A DNA stretch of 64,000 nt from Punctularia strigosozonata HHB-11173 SS5 (Eukaryota > Basidiomycota > Agaricomycetes > Corticiales > Punctulariaceae): positions 127,333 through 191,332 of the forward strand of contig NW_006767446.1 of the NCBI RefSeq assembly GCF_000264995.1. The letters run 5' to 3'. A model generated the notes under the pieces. The model made no database searches, was not told the origin of the DNA, and saw only the letters and a program-made list of their open reading frames with translations. Shown piece by piece: positions 10,407-21,225 of this stretch. A program made the position numbers and the translations under genes. How positions within the stretch are numbered: position 1 is the first letter of the stretch; each line of letters opens with the position of its first letter.

Positions 10407-12142
10407 TCATGCATTACATATTCCGAATATATTCGATGGAACCTGCGCCTCCAGCAAGTTGATGAAGTCGTCCAATGGAACCCAGGTCAACGACGACACA
10501 GGCGTTCCCTCGTGCATGACGCGGACTCGCAGCCCGTCTGCCGACGTTTTCCACACCTGAGTGTCATAGCAGTCAGTCAGCAGTGGTTGAATCAATAATC
10601 GTGTTCAGACGCACCTCCATGACAATTTCGCTGCCGAGAGCCGGCCACCTTAATGGCGCGAGCTTCCCTAACCCCAGGCCGGAGGCCAGGCGGATCATCG
10701 ACCCGTCGTGGCCAACGTATAGACGGCTTTTGTAGGTCTCGCTTCCGGACTTGAAGGAGCGGAAGTTGGCCGCGAGCTCAGAGAACATCACGCCTAAATA
10801 CATGCGAGGGATGTTGGTCAGCGACCGTAGTGATCGCATCCAAGAGACGTGGAAGAAGTGCCTTACCAAAGGTGAGTTGGTTATACGTTGTAGCATTCTC
10901 CGCGGCGTTCCAGATGTAGCTGGGTAATCAGGTTCAGAGCGATGGCAAGCTACCGAGTAGGCTGGATTGACTTGTACTCAAGGTCCCCGAGGGCATATAC
11001 CCGATCCGCGTCCGTCTGCGAGACACAGGCGCCGCTCGTGTTGCATGGCAGAGAATGCCCATGGCACGTGCGGGAGGTGAAGGTGTCGAAGTAGTGGTCA
11101 TCTATACAAGAACGTTCGCGTCTTTCAACGCTGTTACGTGCCGCCAAAGACGCCTGTGCTCACACCAAGACGTCCATGCGCTCATGTTCGCCGTTCCAAG
11201 CATGTTGCCCAACCTATCGGCGAGGTCTTGGTTGGCGACCAAATGGTCCGTCCACGCAGGCACAGATTGGTATGCGTCACGGATGGCATCCGCAGCCGGG
11301 CACGAATACGAAGGAACAAGCGAGTCAATCTGACGACGAATCAGCACGAGTGCGACGTAGACCGAATCTAACACTCACATTCGAAGGCTGCGTCCTCAAG
11401 GGCCACTTCTTGCTACTCTTGACAATATTCGGGTCCATACCGAACAGAAGGCCGCTCGCGACCTGCTGGGTCCGGTCCTCGGTGGAGGTCCGAATGTACA
11501 TGTCTTTCTGGTTGACGGTCTTAAGGAAACCCAGCTTGTGACTATATACCGACCAGAAGTCCTGCAATGTACGGCTTCAGTCAGCGACATCGCCCTTGAG
11601 ATACACGAATCGCGCACTTGACCGTGCTTCACTGCGTCTGCAAGCCCACCCGCCGTGAACTGCCCCGCGTCGCACGTCCCGTTCCAGATCTGGCTCAAGA
11701 ACGGGTGATCCGCCGGTATGACGGTCTCGTGGAAGACGACTGCTGTTCCGCTAGCGTAGTTCAACTGGATAAAATCACTGCAGTCCCACCCACTGAAGGG
11801 GTTCAGCACATTCTCGTTCGGGTAAAGGTTGTCGGGAGTGCGCTATGAAGAAGTCATACTATCAGCGGGAGGATATCTCGAATATGTGACCGAAGGGCGA
11901 GCCTTGTGGTGGCGAAACATGACGTTCATGTACACCAGCTCGGCATCGCCGGTCTTTGGCTCGGAGTAATGCGCGACTTTGACATGGGGCGCGTTGCAAT
12001 AGTTGTACGTGTTCCACGGAAGACTGGATGGGGTGACGGACGAATTGTATACGCCGGTTGTGCCGTTGACTTGAGCAGCGACCCGCAGGTTCACCTGCGA
12101 CATCAGCATGGACGCCAGCACGAGGAACATCGGCTGCATCAT
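10407..12142 (-). CDS. Secreted histidine phosphatase, clade 2 (acid phosphatase-like)
   Basis: The start at 12142 gives a signal peptide MMQPMFLVLASMLMSQVNLR followed by AAQ. The catalytic N-terminal motif region reads VYMNVMFRHHK and continues in the next exon as RTPDNLYPNENVLNPFSGWD. Further blocks are HPFLSQIWNGTCDAGQ, FWSVYSHKLGFL, IRTSTEDRTQQVASGLLFGM and the C-terminal catalytic HD motif in LYVGHDGSMIRL. The family removes phosphate through a phosphohistidine intermediate; Agaricomycete members of this type have RHHKRTP in place of the RHGxRxP of phytases. The spliced motif is not clean here: either a GC donor at 11902 is used, giving RHHKRTP, or a GT donor at 11890 adds four residues. 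The substrate is unknown. A TATA box lies about 60 bases upstream of the start. Confidence 0.85.
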
Positions 12143-12200
12143 GGCAGTAAGCAACGTACGTGCCCGTCGGAACGTCAGAAGACCGTATACCCCCTGCTCC

Positions 12201-12212
12201 CTTCTTATATCG
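12201..12212 (-). promoter_or_regulatory. TATA box of the histidine phosphatase gene
   Basis: Read on the - strand the site is CGATATAAGAAG, about 60 bases upstream of the phosphatase start codon at 12142. The spacing is right for a TATA element with a short 5' UTR. This supports the choice of the ATG at 12142 instead of the longer open reading upstream. Confidence 0.6.
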
Positions 12213-12795
12213 TCCCCGGGCGGCCTGTCGATAAGCAAGGGCAGGAGGGGCGAGGGTGCGTTGCGCGTCGCGATCACGTGGGTGCTTCTGATGGATGACG
12301 GCGTCATAGGGCGGGCGCAAGCTCGGCAGAAGTCGGACGAACGGCCAATGTTATCGAGGATATTGCAGGCCAGGGACCACAGGTGGTAAAGATAATAGGC
12401 GCGTAAAAGCCGAGGTCGGCGAGAGAGCAGGTATAGCAATTCCGAGGTGACATGGCGGAGGCCGACCAGGACCCGAGAGCTTGATAGCATCATGGATCGT
12501 ATTCATGTGTGTCGACGTTCGCCATGCATCCAGGTCATCGCGCACGAGTCAGCTTGTGGGACAGAGGGAGAGCCATTTGGGCTTCCACGGCAAGGGGGAA
12601 TGCTCAGCGCAAGAACAAGAATGTATTGTGTGTATTGCATTAGCATGACCTGCAGAGTACATGCATGGAAGAATGATGGGCACGGTATCTAAATATCTGG
12701 GAAGAAGTGGCGAAGAAGTGTGGTAAGAGGCGAGGCTCCTGGATACATATTGATATATGCGCACCTAACGAATGCCAAGTATGATACCTGGGCCC

Positions 12796-13341
12796 TCACT
12801 TCAGCTTGCTGAATAGTTTTGGTGCGACGCAGTTCTGCGGGCGGTATAATCAGCATGTTATGTGGTTGACGGCGTTGGCCGCGACTCACATCCACGCAGT
12901 GCATCATGCTGGGATACGGAAGGATGTCACTAGGGTGCCGACTCGTTTCAGAATGTCGTTCGCCACTTACTGGAAGAGCTCCTCTACACAGTCTTCGTGC
13001 TTGAATCCTTCTCCGGCGGAAACCTTCTCTTGGCAGTGAAGGAAGTGCTGGGTCAGAGGTGCGCACTTCGCGCTCTGCTGGCACTCTTCCCGCAGACCGG
13101 GGTGGATCTACACAATTGGATGAATGTGTAGTTAGCTGGGTCTGTCTCTAGCAGACCGTATTTCAAGTTCGGCGCGTACATCCTCAGGTTCCTCTTCCTC
13201 CTCTTCGGCGGCGGGGCTCTCCTCCTCGGCCTCTGGCTCCTCCTGCGCGGACTCCTTGTCCGCCTGACCCTTATCCTCCTCCGCGGGTGCGTCTGCGTGC
13301 ACAGTGCCCAGGAAAGATGAGAGGAGGTCCGTCAAGCTCAT
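12796..13341 (-). CDS. QCR6: Ubiquinol-cytochrome c reductase hinge subunit QCR6
   Basis: Four exons, 13341-13180, 13107-12971, 12908-12890 and 12834-12796, give 118 residues. The protein starts MSLTDLLSSFLGTVHADAP, then a long run of Glu/Asp typical of the hinge protein, then IHPGLREECQQSAKCAPLTQ, HFLHCQEKV, EDCVEELFHMMHCVD and NCVAPKLFSKLK. The cysteines form the paired CxxxC/CxxxC helical-hairpin pattern of the family. QCR6 sits on the intermembrane face of mitochondrial complex III and helps cytochrome c docking to cytochrome c1. Exon 3 is only 19 bases. All junctions are GT/AG and in frame. The call is very secure because every family block is present. Confidence 0.95.
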
Positions 13342-13556
13342 GTCGAGTGTAGCAACTGGTGAATATCCTGCTCAAGCTTTTCGGAACGGAACGTTTGGTT
13401 CGCAGACTCTGGCCAGCCCCGACGCCGTCCGTGGGAATAGCACCATAACAGGAAAGCACTGCCCCCCTTCCCAATTCGCGCGCCCTCACTGGCTCTCGTC
13501 CCTTCTCCATGTTTTATACACAGAGGCTACAGACTAGACTACTCAAAGACGCACAT

Positions 13557-15788
13557 TCATGCACCCAGCTGAATATATGTGGCCCATCGCTCTGGTGGCG
13601 CTCCGCTTTCTCGTAACTTTCGTATCGCCGCATCCAACGCGTACGGAACGGCGTCCATGTCGATCTCCTCGCCTCTGAACAGCGCCTGGTGGACTTCCTT
13701 GTATACATCAGGGCCGTCGATATCGTACATTTCCATGCGTATATTGCTCATCAGCTCTCATCTTCAGACGAGAAACAAGGCCCGCTTACCACATAGTACC
13801 AACCACAGAACGGAAACCGGCGAACAGCATTGTCCCGGCCAGATGTATGATCTCATCGGGCAATTCTTCGTCTCCCGCTGCCGATTCGCGCGTACTGAGG
13901 AACGCAAACATGGCGTGTTGCATCTCGATGCGCGCTATGTCGGCGACCGTGAGCATCCCGTCTTGAAGAACTAAGCCGCTTCCCAGAGGGTCATCGGCTC
14001 GCTGTTGCGCGTGGCATGCAAAGTGCACAATGGATGCTTCACGCAGCGCCATGGATACCTCCGACACTGTTCCTTATGAACCGATCATAGACTTGCGTGG
14101 ATATATTGAAGAAAGCTGAGCCACTTCCTCAACCGTCATCGGCAGCGGCGCTACGCCTGGGGCGCTTGGTTGAGACAGGAGAGCGACCTTCCTGTTCGCC
14201 GAAAGACTAGCGCCGTTCTCTTGGCGTGCGTCAAGTAGAGCACTGAACGTGGGCGTATAGGAAGAAACTGCAATATCGGAAGCGCAAACAGGCTGATCTC
14301 CCTCGTAAATGCCCGCGGCGTGCAGCGGTAGGAATTCAAATACTCCCGTAGGACATCACCATATGCGAGGGCGTCGCTCGCCTGCTTTGTACTGTGAGTA
14401 ATGTCAGTAAGCGTGTCTGTGGCCGCCAGCGTGTAAAATAACATCACCGAATATCGCAGTGTGTCGAAGACAGGATGAACGATGCTATCCCAAAGCTCTG
14501 CAAGCAAATTTACGAATTTGCGGGAGTGGCCATACGTGGTATGGCGTGCTGTCACTTTGAGAACGGCCAAATGCTCGCGTATTGCCTCCGACGCCGATGG
14601 CCGACAATGCTTGCGTATCGTCTGCCGCTCTATCCATTCTTGAGCATATCTGAGACATGTTCCAATGCTCGAGTGCGCGTGTTTTGCTGCGAGTGAGTGT
14701 GCTTGCATACAACGATCGAGATTCTCTTTGTCGCGAGTCAGGACGAACTGCGCGCGCAAATCATGCGCAAGGCGACTCGCGATCGCGGAATCATCGGGAA
14801 GGAAGCCTTGTGCGGACTTCAACGCGATAGTTCGGTGCTCGATTGCTTCTAACAGCAGATCAGACCCGCCGCCTAAACATGACCGAGCGTGGAGAATGTC
14901 GGCCATCGTATCGTGCAACTCCATCAGGTTGAGTCCACCTAGCATACCTGTTGAAAGCGCGGCTCGACAGTGTTCCGTAGCCGCCTCCAAATCCGACAGG
15001 CAACTACTGAGCTACCCTCTCTTGGATAGCGCTCTTCCGGCAGCGAGAAGAGAATTCGGATATGCTAGTGCACCTGGAGGGTGCAAACGCAACAGTTCTT
15101 CGCTCGCAGCCAGCTCTTCTTGGAGGTATTGTGAGTCGCAACTCTCTCCGAAACTGATCCGCACTGCAGACTGCACGTGGTACAAGTCGCAAATGATGAG
15201 TAGACAATTCGAGAGAAGCCAGTCGGGTAAGTCTAGTTCCCGACATTGTTGAACGAGTTTCAAGGCTTGCGTGAGGTCCGACGGAGCGCCAAAGCGCTCA
15301 AAACGGCACTTGATTGCGTGCATCGAGCAGCTTCGAGAGAACATGCTGAAGGAGCTCTGAACGGGATATTCCTCCATGGCAATCTGTAGGATATCGATAG
15401 ATTCATCCAAGTCGCGGACATTTCCTGTTGCATCGCACAACACTAGGAGCGATATGCCCAAGGAAGAGCGGGTGAAACTAGGAGCTGCGATCCCCTCTGT
15501 TATTTCAATTGAAGTTCTAAAAAGAGTGATCGTTTGGGGCCGGTCCTGAATGCTTTTATGATGCCCAGAGGCATGGGCTCGTCCATTAAAGTAGCCTGCG
15601 ACCGGTTTGGACAACGGTTTTGAGCGTGTTTTACAACGCAGTTGGACTTGATAAACTCGTGTCGATGAGACAGTCACAGCCGATTCCTTTGGCGGTCTCA
15701 AATGAACTCCACGCGTAAACGGACACGAGCAGCGCCAGAAGGCGCGAACGAAGAGGCTCCAGCCACGTTGATGTAGGCAAGTTGTCAT
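13557..15788 (-). pseudogene. TPR-CHAT domain protein, probably decayed
   Basis: The upstream part (about 15790-14155) is helical TPR-like text, for example LDESIDILQIAMEEYP and LEAATEHCRAALS, as in Agaricomycete TPR-CHAT proteins. The CHAT (caspase-like) domain follows: IVHFACHAQQRADDPLGSGL, then FLSTRESAAGDEELPDEIIH, LAGTMLFAGFRSVVGTM and MYDIDGPDVYKEVHQALF. The usual active-site text LSACxTAxGD here reads LSTRESAAGD, so the catalytic Cys is absent while the His-containing block remains. Between the TPR part and CHAT part the frame shifts near 14151 and a TAA stands in frame at 14074-14076; an intron of about 65 bases starting in MTVEE could remove the stop but not the shift. The N-terminus also looks short for the family. 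A pseudogene or pseudo-protease is most likely. Confidence 0.65.
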
Positions 15789-16072
15789 GAGAAATTTTGG
15801 TCAAATGGCGACACGGGCATGGCGTCGGGGGCGCAAGATCGTCAACGGTACTCCCTTCATCTGCTGACCCCCCGTCTCAATCGCCATGATACATACCGGC
15901 CTATACCAGATGCCTTCTATCTGCCGACGTCCGACACAAATACCAGGGCCTCATCACGCGGCGCCCTTCGCGAAGGCAGGCGAGCCGCGTCGGGCATCAT
16001 CGACAGCATGGTCCAGCTTCGGAACTCCCGCCCCGATGGAATCCTATCATCTAGTATCTCCAGGAGACGCAC

Positions 16073-16080
16073 GATATATA
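16073..16080 (+). promoter_or_regulatory. TATA box of the secreted TIM-barrel-like gene
   Basis: The sequence GATATATA lies about 70 bases upstream of the ATG at 16148, with no other open gene between. Position and sequence fit a TATA element; the transcription start is not known. Confidence 0.5.
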
Positions 16081-16147
16081 CCCACCGTCAGCATAGGCTC
16101 CCCACAATGCGTCGGTGTGGTTCTGTCGACGTCCTCAGGCAGCCAAG

Positions 16148-17936
16148 ATGATTGCAAGGACGAGCGTATTCCTCGCCGCGTTCGTCGCGCTAGCCTCTGC
16201 ACAGTCGCAATGGTATGTGCACTCTCTATCGAGCTTCGTGCCAGCTACATGTCATGAACGTGGTATTGATACACCTCCGTCTTCGTCTGCAGGTGCGGCA
16301 AGAACTACATGGCGACGCAGCCCATCGTCCCTCCGGGCGGCAACTTCCCCACCCCTGCCACGTCCTCCAGCCCTCTCCTCGCCCTGCGCTGCGGCCCCGC
16401 AATCAAACCATACCTCGTCTCTGACGCTCATGCAGGCACCAAAGGCGCCATCCTCGTTGATGCGCCGATCACCTTCTCCCACATCGCCAACGCCGCGCCG
16501 ATCGCCCTCCCGGGCCACCCTTCTTCCCAAAAGCTGGACGTGACCATCACTCTCGCCGGTCACGGCACCCTCGCGCGCGCCTCGGTGCCGCTCAACGCGT
16601 CCAAGTTCGAAATTCCCTTCTCGCTGTCCGGCCTGAAAGCCAGCACGACCCCGCTGGACGTTACCTGCAGCGCAACTCTCGGCAAGCAATCCTTCAAGGC
16701 GTCCGCCAAGGTCCCCTTTCTCCCGGACAACACCAATGGCAGCGTCACGAAGCTGGACATGCGCACGGGCGGGCTGCTCGCTAAACCCGCGACGGGCGCC
16801 GACGGGCCTTACGCCCCCGTCTTCCCGATCGGGTTCTACACCTCCTTCGGCGGCTTCCTCGCAGACAACCTCACCGCGCTCGACGATATCAAAGCCGCGG
16901 GTTACACCGTCGTACACCCCATCCCGACGTTCGACAACCTCACCGCGCTCGACGTCGTCGTCACGCGCATGCAGGAGCTCGGTCTCTACCTCATGTACGA
17001 CATGCGCTGGACGTACACGAACCTCACTGGCGTCACGGAGGAGGTGAATCGGATCAAAAACCGGCCGAATCTCTTACTGTGGTACACCGGGGACGAGCCC
17101 GACGGGTGGGAGGATCCGCAGAACGCGACCCAGCTCGCGTACGACACGATCTACGGCCTCGATTCGGGCTACCACCCCGTCAGCCTCGTGCTCAACTGCC
17201 AGGACTACTACTTCACGGAGTACTCTGCCGGCGCAGACATCGTGATGCAGGATGTGTACATGATCGGGAACAACCTCACATTCAGCTCGCAGTGGGGCAC
17301 GGTCTGCACCCCAGATGTACGTCTCTTATCCCCTTCCCTCCATCGCTGCTGCTGATACGTCAATCACTCCAGTACGGTGACTGCGGGTGCGACAACTGCA
17401 AGGGCGTTTTCGAAGACATCTCCGACCGGATCGACTCCTTCCACTCTCGCCAGCAGATCCTCGGCCGCGAACTCTCTCAGTCCGTCTGGACTGTGCCCCA
17501 AGCCTTCGGAAACGACACGTACTGGAAGCGGTACCCGACCGGAGCAGAGTACACCGTGACCGCCGCGCTCGCGATCAACCACGGCGCGACGGGCGTCGTC
17601 GCGTGGGATCAGCCCGCGCCGGACGACTTGCTCGCCGCCGCGTCCGCGCTTGCCGCCGCGCTCGAGCCTGCCAAGGCGTTCATCTTCAGTCCCGAGGCGG
17701 AGTACGCGCAGAGCGCCACGGATCGCGTCGACGTCGCGTCGTGGACGGTCGGCTCGCGAGCGTTGCTCCTCGTCACGAACCTCAACTACGAGGCGAAGAC
17801 GGTGCCTATTCCGGCGGCGCTCCGTGCGGCGGCGAGGGCTGAATTGAAGCAGGTGTTGGATACCGGGGCCAAGATCGTGGGGGAGAACATCGTGCTCGAG
17901 AGCGTAGGGACCGGCGCGTTCATACTCGGTCGGTAG
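16148..17936 (+). CDS. Secreted glycoside-hydrolase-like protein (TIM-barrel type, unassigned family)
   Basis: Exons 16148-16212, 16293-17316 and 17373-17936 join in frame to give 550 residues. The signal peptide is MIARTSVFLAAFVALASAQS. After a beta-rich N-terminal half (about residues 25-190) comes a barrel-like part with PVFPIGFYTSFGG, ELGLYLMYDMRWTY, NLLLWYTGDEPDGW, GADIVMQDVYMIGNN and TGVVAWDQPAPDDL. Acidic residues at the ends of predicted strands (GDEPDG) suggest glycosidase chemistry. Many Asn-X-Ser/Thr sites fit a secreted glycoprotein. Basidiomycete relatives are usually annotated only as glycoside hydrolase catalytic core or hypothetical proteins. Substrate and CAZy family cannot be stated. 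Strong C/G third-base bias suggests high expression. A TATA box lies 70 bases upstream. Confidence 0.8.
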
Positions 17937-18414
17937 TGTCTTACGTGGCGGGATAGAAAGTAGCGTAGTCCGTCAAATCCGAGTGAGGGGCGCAAGACTT
18001 GCGCGCCTTCTTGAACGAAGCAAATAATGAAGTGCACGAAGAGCGGTTGCTGTCCACTAGGAGATGACAAGCGACGTGGATGTTTGATCATATAGTCATG
18101 ATAGTCATAAATTCGTGATAGATATACAAACATCGATGACAATTTGTAAGGGCAAAAGGATGAGAAAATCCAAGAAAGCGCAGTTGTGGATAACAAGAGA
18201 GACGTTGGAAGGCACAGAGTAAACCGGCGTCATCGATTTCCTCTGGATCTCGGGCGTAGGACAGCATTGCGACAGCGTATAAGCGAAGCTTCATGAGAGC
18301 GATGCATTGGGGTAGACTCGTAATAACGTTGTACGAGACGAACTCGAAAATGTGCTGCAGGTCACGATCTGTCAGTTCAACCAGCGATGGTCAGCGGTGA
18401 GCCCCTACCAGAAT

Positions 18415-20403
18415 CTAATTGTCCCCCAACCTCGCCCTATTGGGCGCAGGGGTGGGAGAGCCGGTATTGGATCGTGTATTGGCGCCGGACACCACGTCGA
18501 ACGGATCCGGTGGAGGATCCCCGTTATACAGCCGCGAACTGCGTGTTGCCTTCGGCCTGGGGGACCTGATGTTGAATTCTGGAGCCGTCGTTCGCGAACC
18601 ATCGCCGATGCGCCCCTCGGATGCGGATGCCGGCTGGCTGTCTGAGCTAGAGCGAGCCACATCAAGCGTTTGCGCCTCGAACTGCTGTCTGATACCTTTC
18701 AATTCCTCGTCGAAGAGTTTGAGAACTTGCGCGTGTATAACTCCGGGTGTGAGATCGTTGTACGTCCTGTACGAGAAAACGAGCAATTTCCACCAACTCA
18801 GCACGAGCGGTTGCAAGCATATCAGGTCGGGATGGAAGGCTTTAACAATGTGTTCTTCCATGTGGTCAGGCATCGTAAACAGGGCGGTTTTGTTGGCCTT
18901 CAACACATCCTCCGCCGACGCATCGAATAAGCAGTAAACGATGTTATGCAGAATCTTTTTCGCGACGTCGTCTTCGGGCGGATCCTTGAGCAGTTCGTCG
19001 CGCCATCGACCTTTACCTGTGCGTGTGAGGCAGAGGTAAACGAGAACCCAAAAGAAAGATTCGATGTCGTGGATGACACCCTGTACGACTGTGTTGCGTC
19101 CGAAGCGGTCGGAGTATGTCGATATCGCAGGAGCGATGAGTTCCCCGCTCATGAACGACAGCGTACCCTTGGTGGATTTATGAGGCTGCAACACATCCGA
19201 AGCAATGACTGAGACCTTACTGTGCGCATCATAGCATCTTTTGATCCATCATCCGTATCAGGCCATGATCTCTGTTAGAGACTCAATGATCAGGTACCCT
19301 AGAGCCGATCCTGCACTTACGCGTCTTGGATCGGAATCTGGCTCAGGAATAATGTAGTCCGGAATCTGCGTGCAGCATCAACTTCTGTTCTAAAGACGCT
19401 TGAGGTTTGGAGACGTACATTCTCCCACACAAGTCGAGCCTCTTTCAAGAACCGCAGTGCTTCGAGTGGTTCAAAGTAAGCTAACAGCTTCAATGTGGTA
19501 TCCTCCACAACAGCCAGGCCAAGCCTTTTCTTGATAAAGGACAGCACATCCTCATAGTCGTCTGTCTCCGCGGCCGGGAACTCGATCCGCGTCTCGAATT
19601 TTTTACCGTGATTAAGATCAGTGAGACACCTCACTTTGCCGTCCTTGGTCTCTGGTGTGATAATCATGTTGTCCGGGTTGATATCCCGGTGCAGGACGCC
19701 AGAGAACCACAGGTCTCTGTGCCCTGCGAGTAACAGTCACGACCGACGAAGACATGCCCGTAGAAGGATTCATCGTACCTTCGATGGCGTCGCGCATGGC
19801 CCGCGCGAGAAGAGGGCCGTCATTGAAATGTTTGATGACAGGGCCATGTGTAGTCATAAGGGTATACGTCCGATTTCGCGCCTGAGGCGTGTATCCCTTT
19901 GAGATGGGGAAATTGCGACCGTTCACTACGGAAATATGGACGCGTTGGTCGTTCACATTCACGTCGTTAGCAAGCTTCTTCTTCCGATTGACGTCCTGTC
20001 CCGGTTCCAAATCCTTTGGTTTCGCCGTTATGCCTCGCCGGATCGCATTGAGAGTGTCGTCACGAGGATAAGCAGTTCTGGACCACTTAATATGCTGTAG
20101 TTTTTCGACCGTCAGTTCGGCCAGACCCCCTGGGGACAGGGGACATCTCCAAGTTCGGGCCCGTGGAAATTTCGCCAAGTGATCCTCAAACTTTCACAGT
20201 CAGACCCATGAGTCTCCCACGGTCAGTAATTGGGCAAAATACCAGAAGGGGACAGGGGACAAATGGGCGAATAGGTTTGGTTCGCAGGTAGGCGGGACAG
20301 GGGACGAACTTACGGTCGAAAGACTACAGTGTACGACGGGGGACCCATCGGGTAGATTGCTAGGCCTCGATTCATCGCGCCACATCCGCTTCAGGGCATA
20401 CAT
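18415..20403 (-). CDS. Fungal-type protein kinase FunK1, copy A
   Basis: Reading 5' to 3' on the - strand: YALKRMWRDESR (strand with the ATP-binding Lys), a helical exon ending ARAMRDAIEG, then DLWFSGVLHRDINPDNMII, the catalytic loop with HRD and Asn intact. The Mg-binding motif reads LTDLNHG where FunK1 kinases usually have a D-F/L-D form. After an insertion of about 110 residues the activation segment ends HKSTKGTLSFMSGEL, followed by GVIHDIESFFWVLVYLCLTR and a disordered tail ending at the stop at 18415. The family is expanded in basidiomycetes; functions are mostly unknown. Exons upstream of about 20403 are not resolved. The 3' part is a close direct repeat of copy B, so this is a recent tandem duplication. 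Confidence 0.7.
18613..19210. repeat. Direct repeat, copy 1 (FunK1 3' half)
   Basis: Nearly identical to 21337-21925 in the same orientation. Long identical blocks include the run from the Ser-rich tail through the HDIES region of the kinase. Differences are scattered substitutions. The repeat marks a tandem duplication of the kinase gene about 2.7 kb apart. Confidence 0.85.
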
Positions 20404-20466
20404 CTGAGTCTATAGACAGTCAGCAACGGCGAAGAAGACGGGGAGGAGTGACATTACCGTACCATG

Positions 20467-20527
20467 TCGGTGTTCTTGACATTGTAAACATACCAGCCTG
20501 GCATGTTTACAATGTCAAGGACACCGA
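20467..20527. repeat. Near-perfect hairpin, 29-base arms
   Basis: The left arm 20467-20495 and the right arm 20499-20527 are reverse complements with two mismatches, both transitions, separated by three bases (GCC). The core ACATTGTAAACAT is shared by both arms. It lies upstream of, or within the unresolved 5' exons of, FunK1 copy A. It could be a cruciform, a small inverted duplication or a hairpin RNA precursor; nothing in the sequence decides between these. Confidence 0.9.
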
Positions 20528-21225
20528 GACCGTAGTCCCGCTGCCGCACATCGCCGCTGAACGCGCGAGACTGAGGGAATCCACAGTGTCGAATTCCTCC
20601 ACCTCTCCATCCGCTGAGCGAACGATGATCCTCCACTGCGTCTGGTAAATGGACTTGCCGAAGTCGGCTGGCACAACGGATGGAGCCAACGCACTGACAC
20701 ACACCGAGGACACGTGTATTTCAATACAGCTATAGACGCATCTATCCATGAATAGGTTACTAGATCGCAATTGCGTGTAGACTAGATAGAACTGGTTGAC
20801 CCTAAGCTGACGTAAACGTACGAAACAAAGATAGCAACTTGTCAAGACCACAGGCACGTCTTGTGCGATACCCTATCGCAATCCTGTACTACAACACGCA
20901 CTTCGGTGGCCCAGAAACGCTCTTGAGCTCGGTATGTACTTGCGCTGTCCTATGGCCAAGACAGCATCAACATGTCAAGACAGTACGATTGCCGATAGCC
21001 CGGGGAGATCGATGAAGATTACAATCAGAGCAAGGTGGTGCCATGATACCCTCGGTATCCCGGCTGTGGGATAGCATCGTGACGATGAATAAGTAAAGCA
21101 CGGCGCGAGCGAAGCCGAGGGGAAGGCTTGTAAATTGTGTTGTCCACGGCGACCTCGAGGATGTGCTACCCAATATGATCTATCAGCTCAACCAGCGACA
21201 AGCAGGCTTAAGTTCCTACCATAAT

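Noticed and set aside
16252-16917. Open frame on the - strand across the secreted TIM-barrel-like gene
   Set aside because: It shadows a strongly codon-biased exon; no domain is seen in it.
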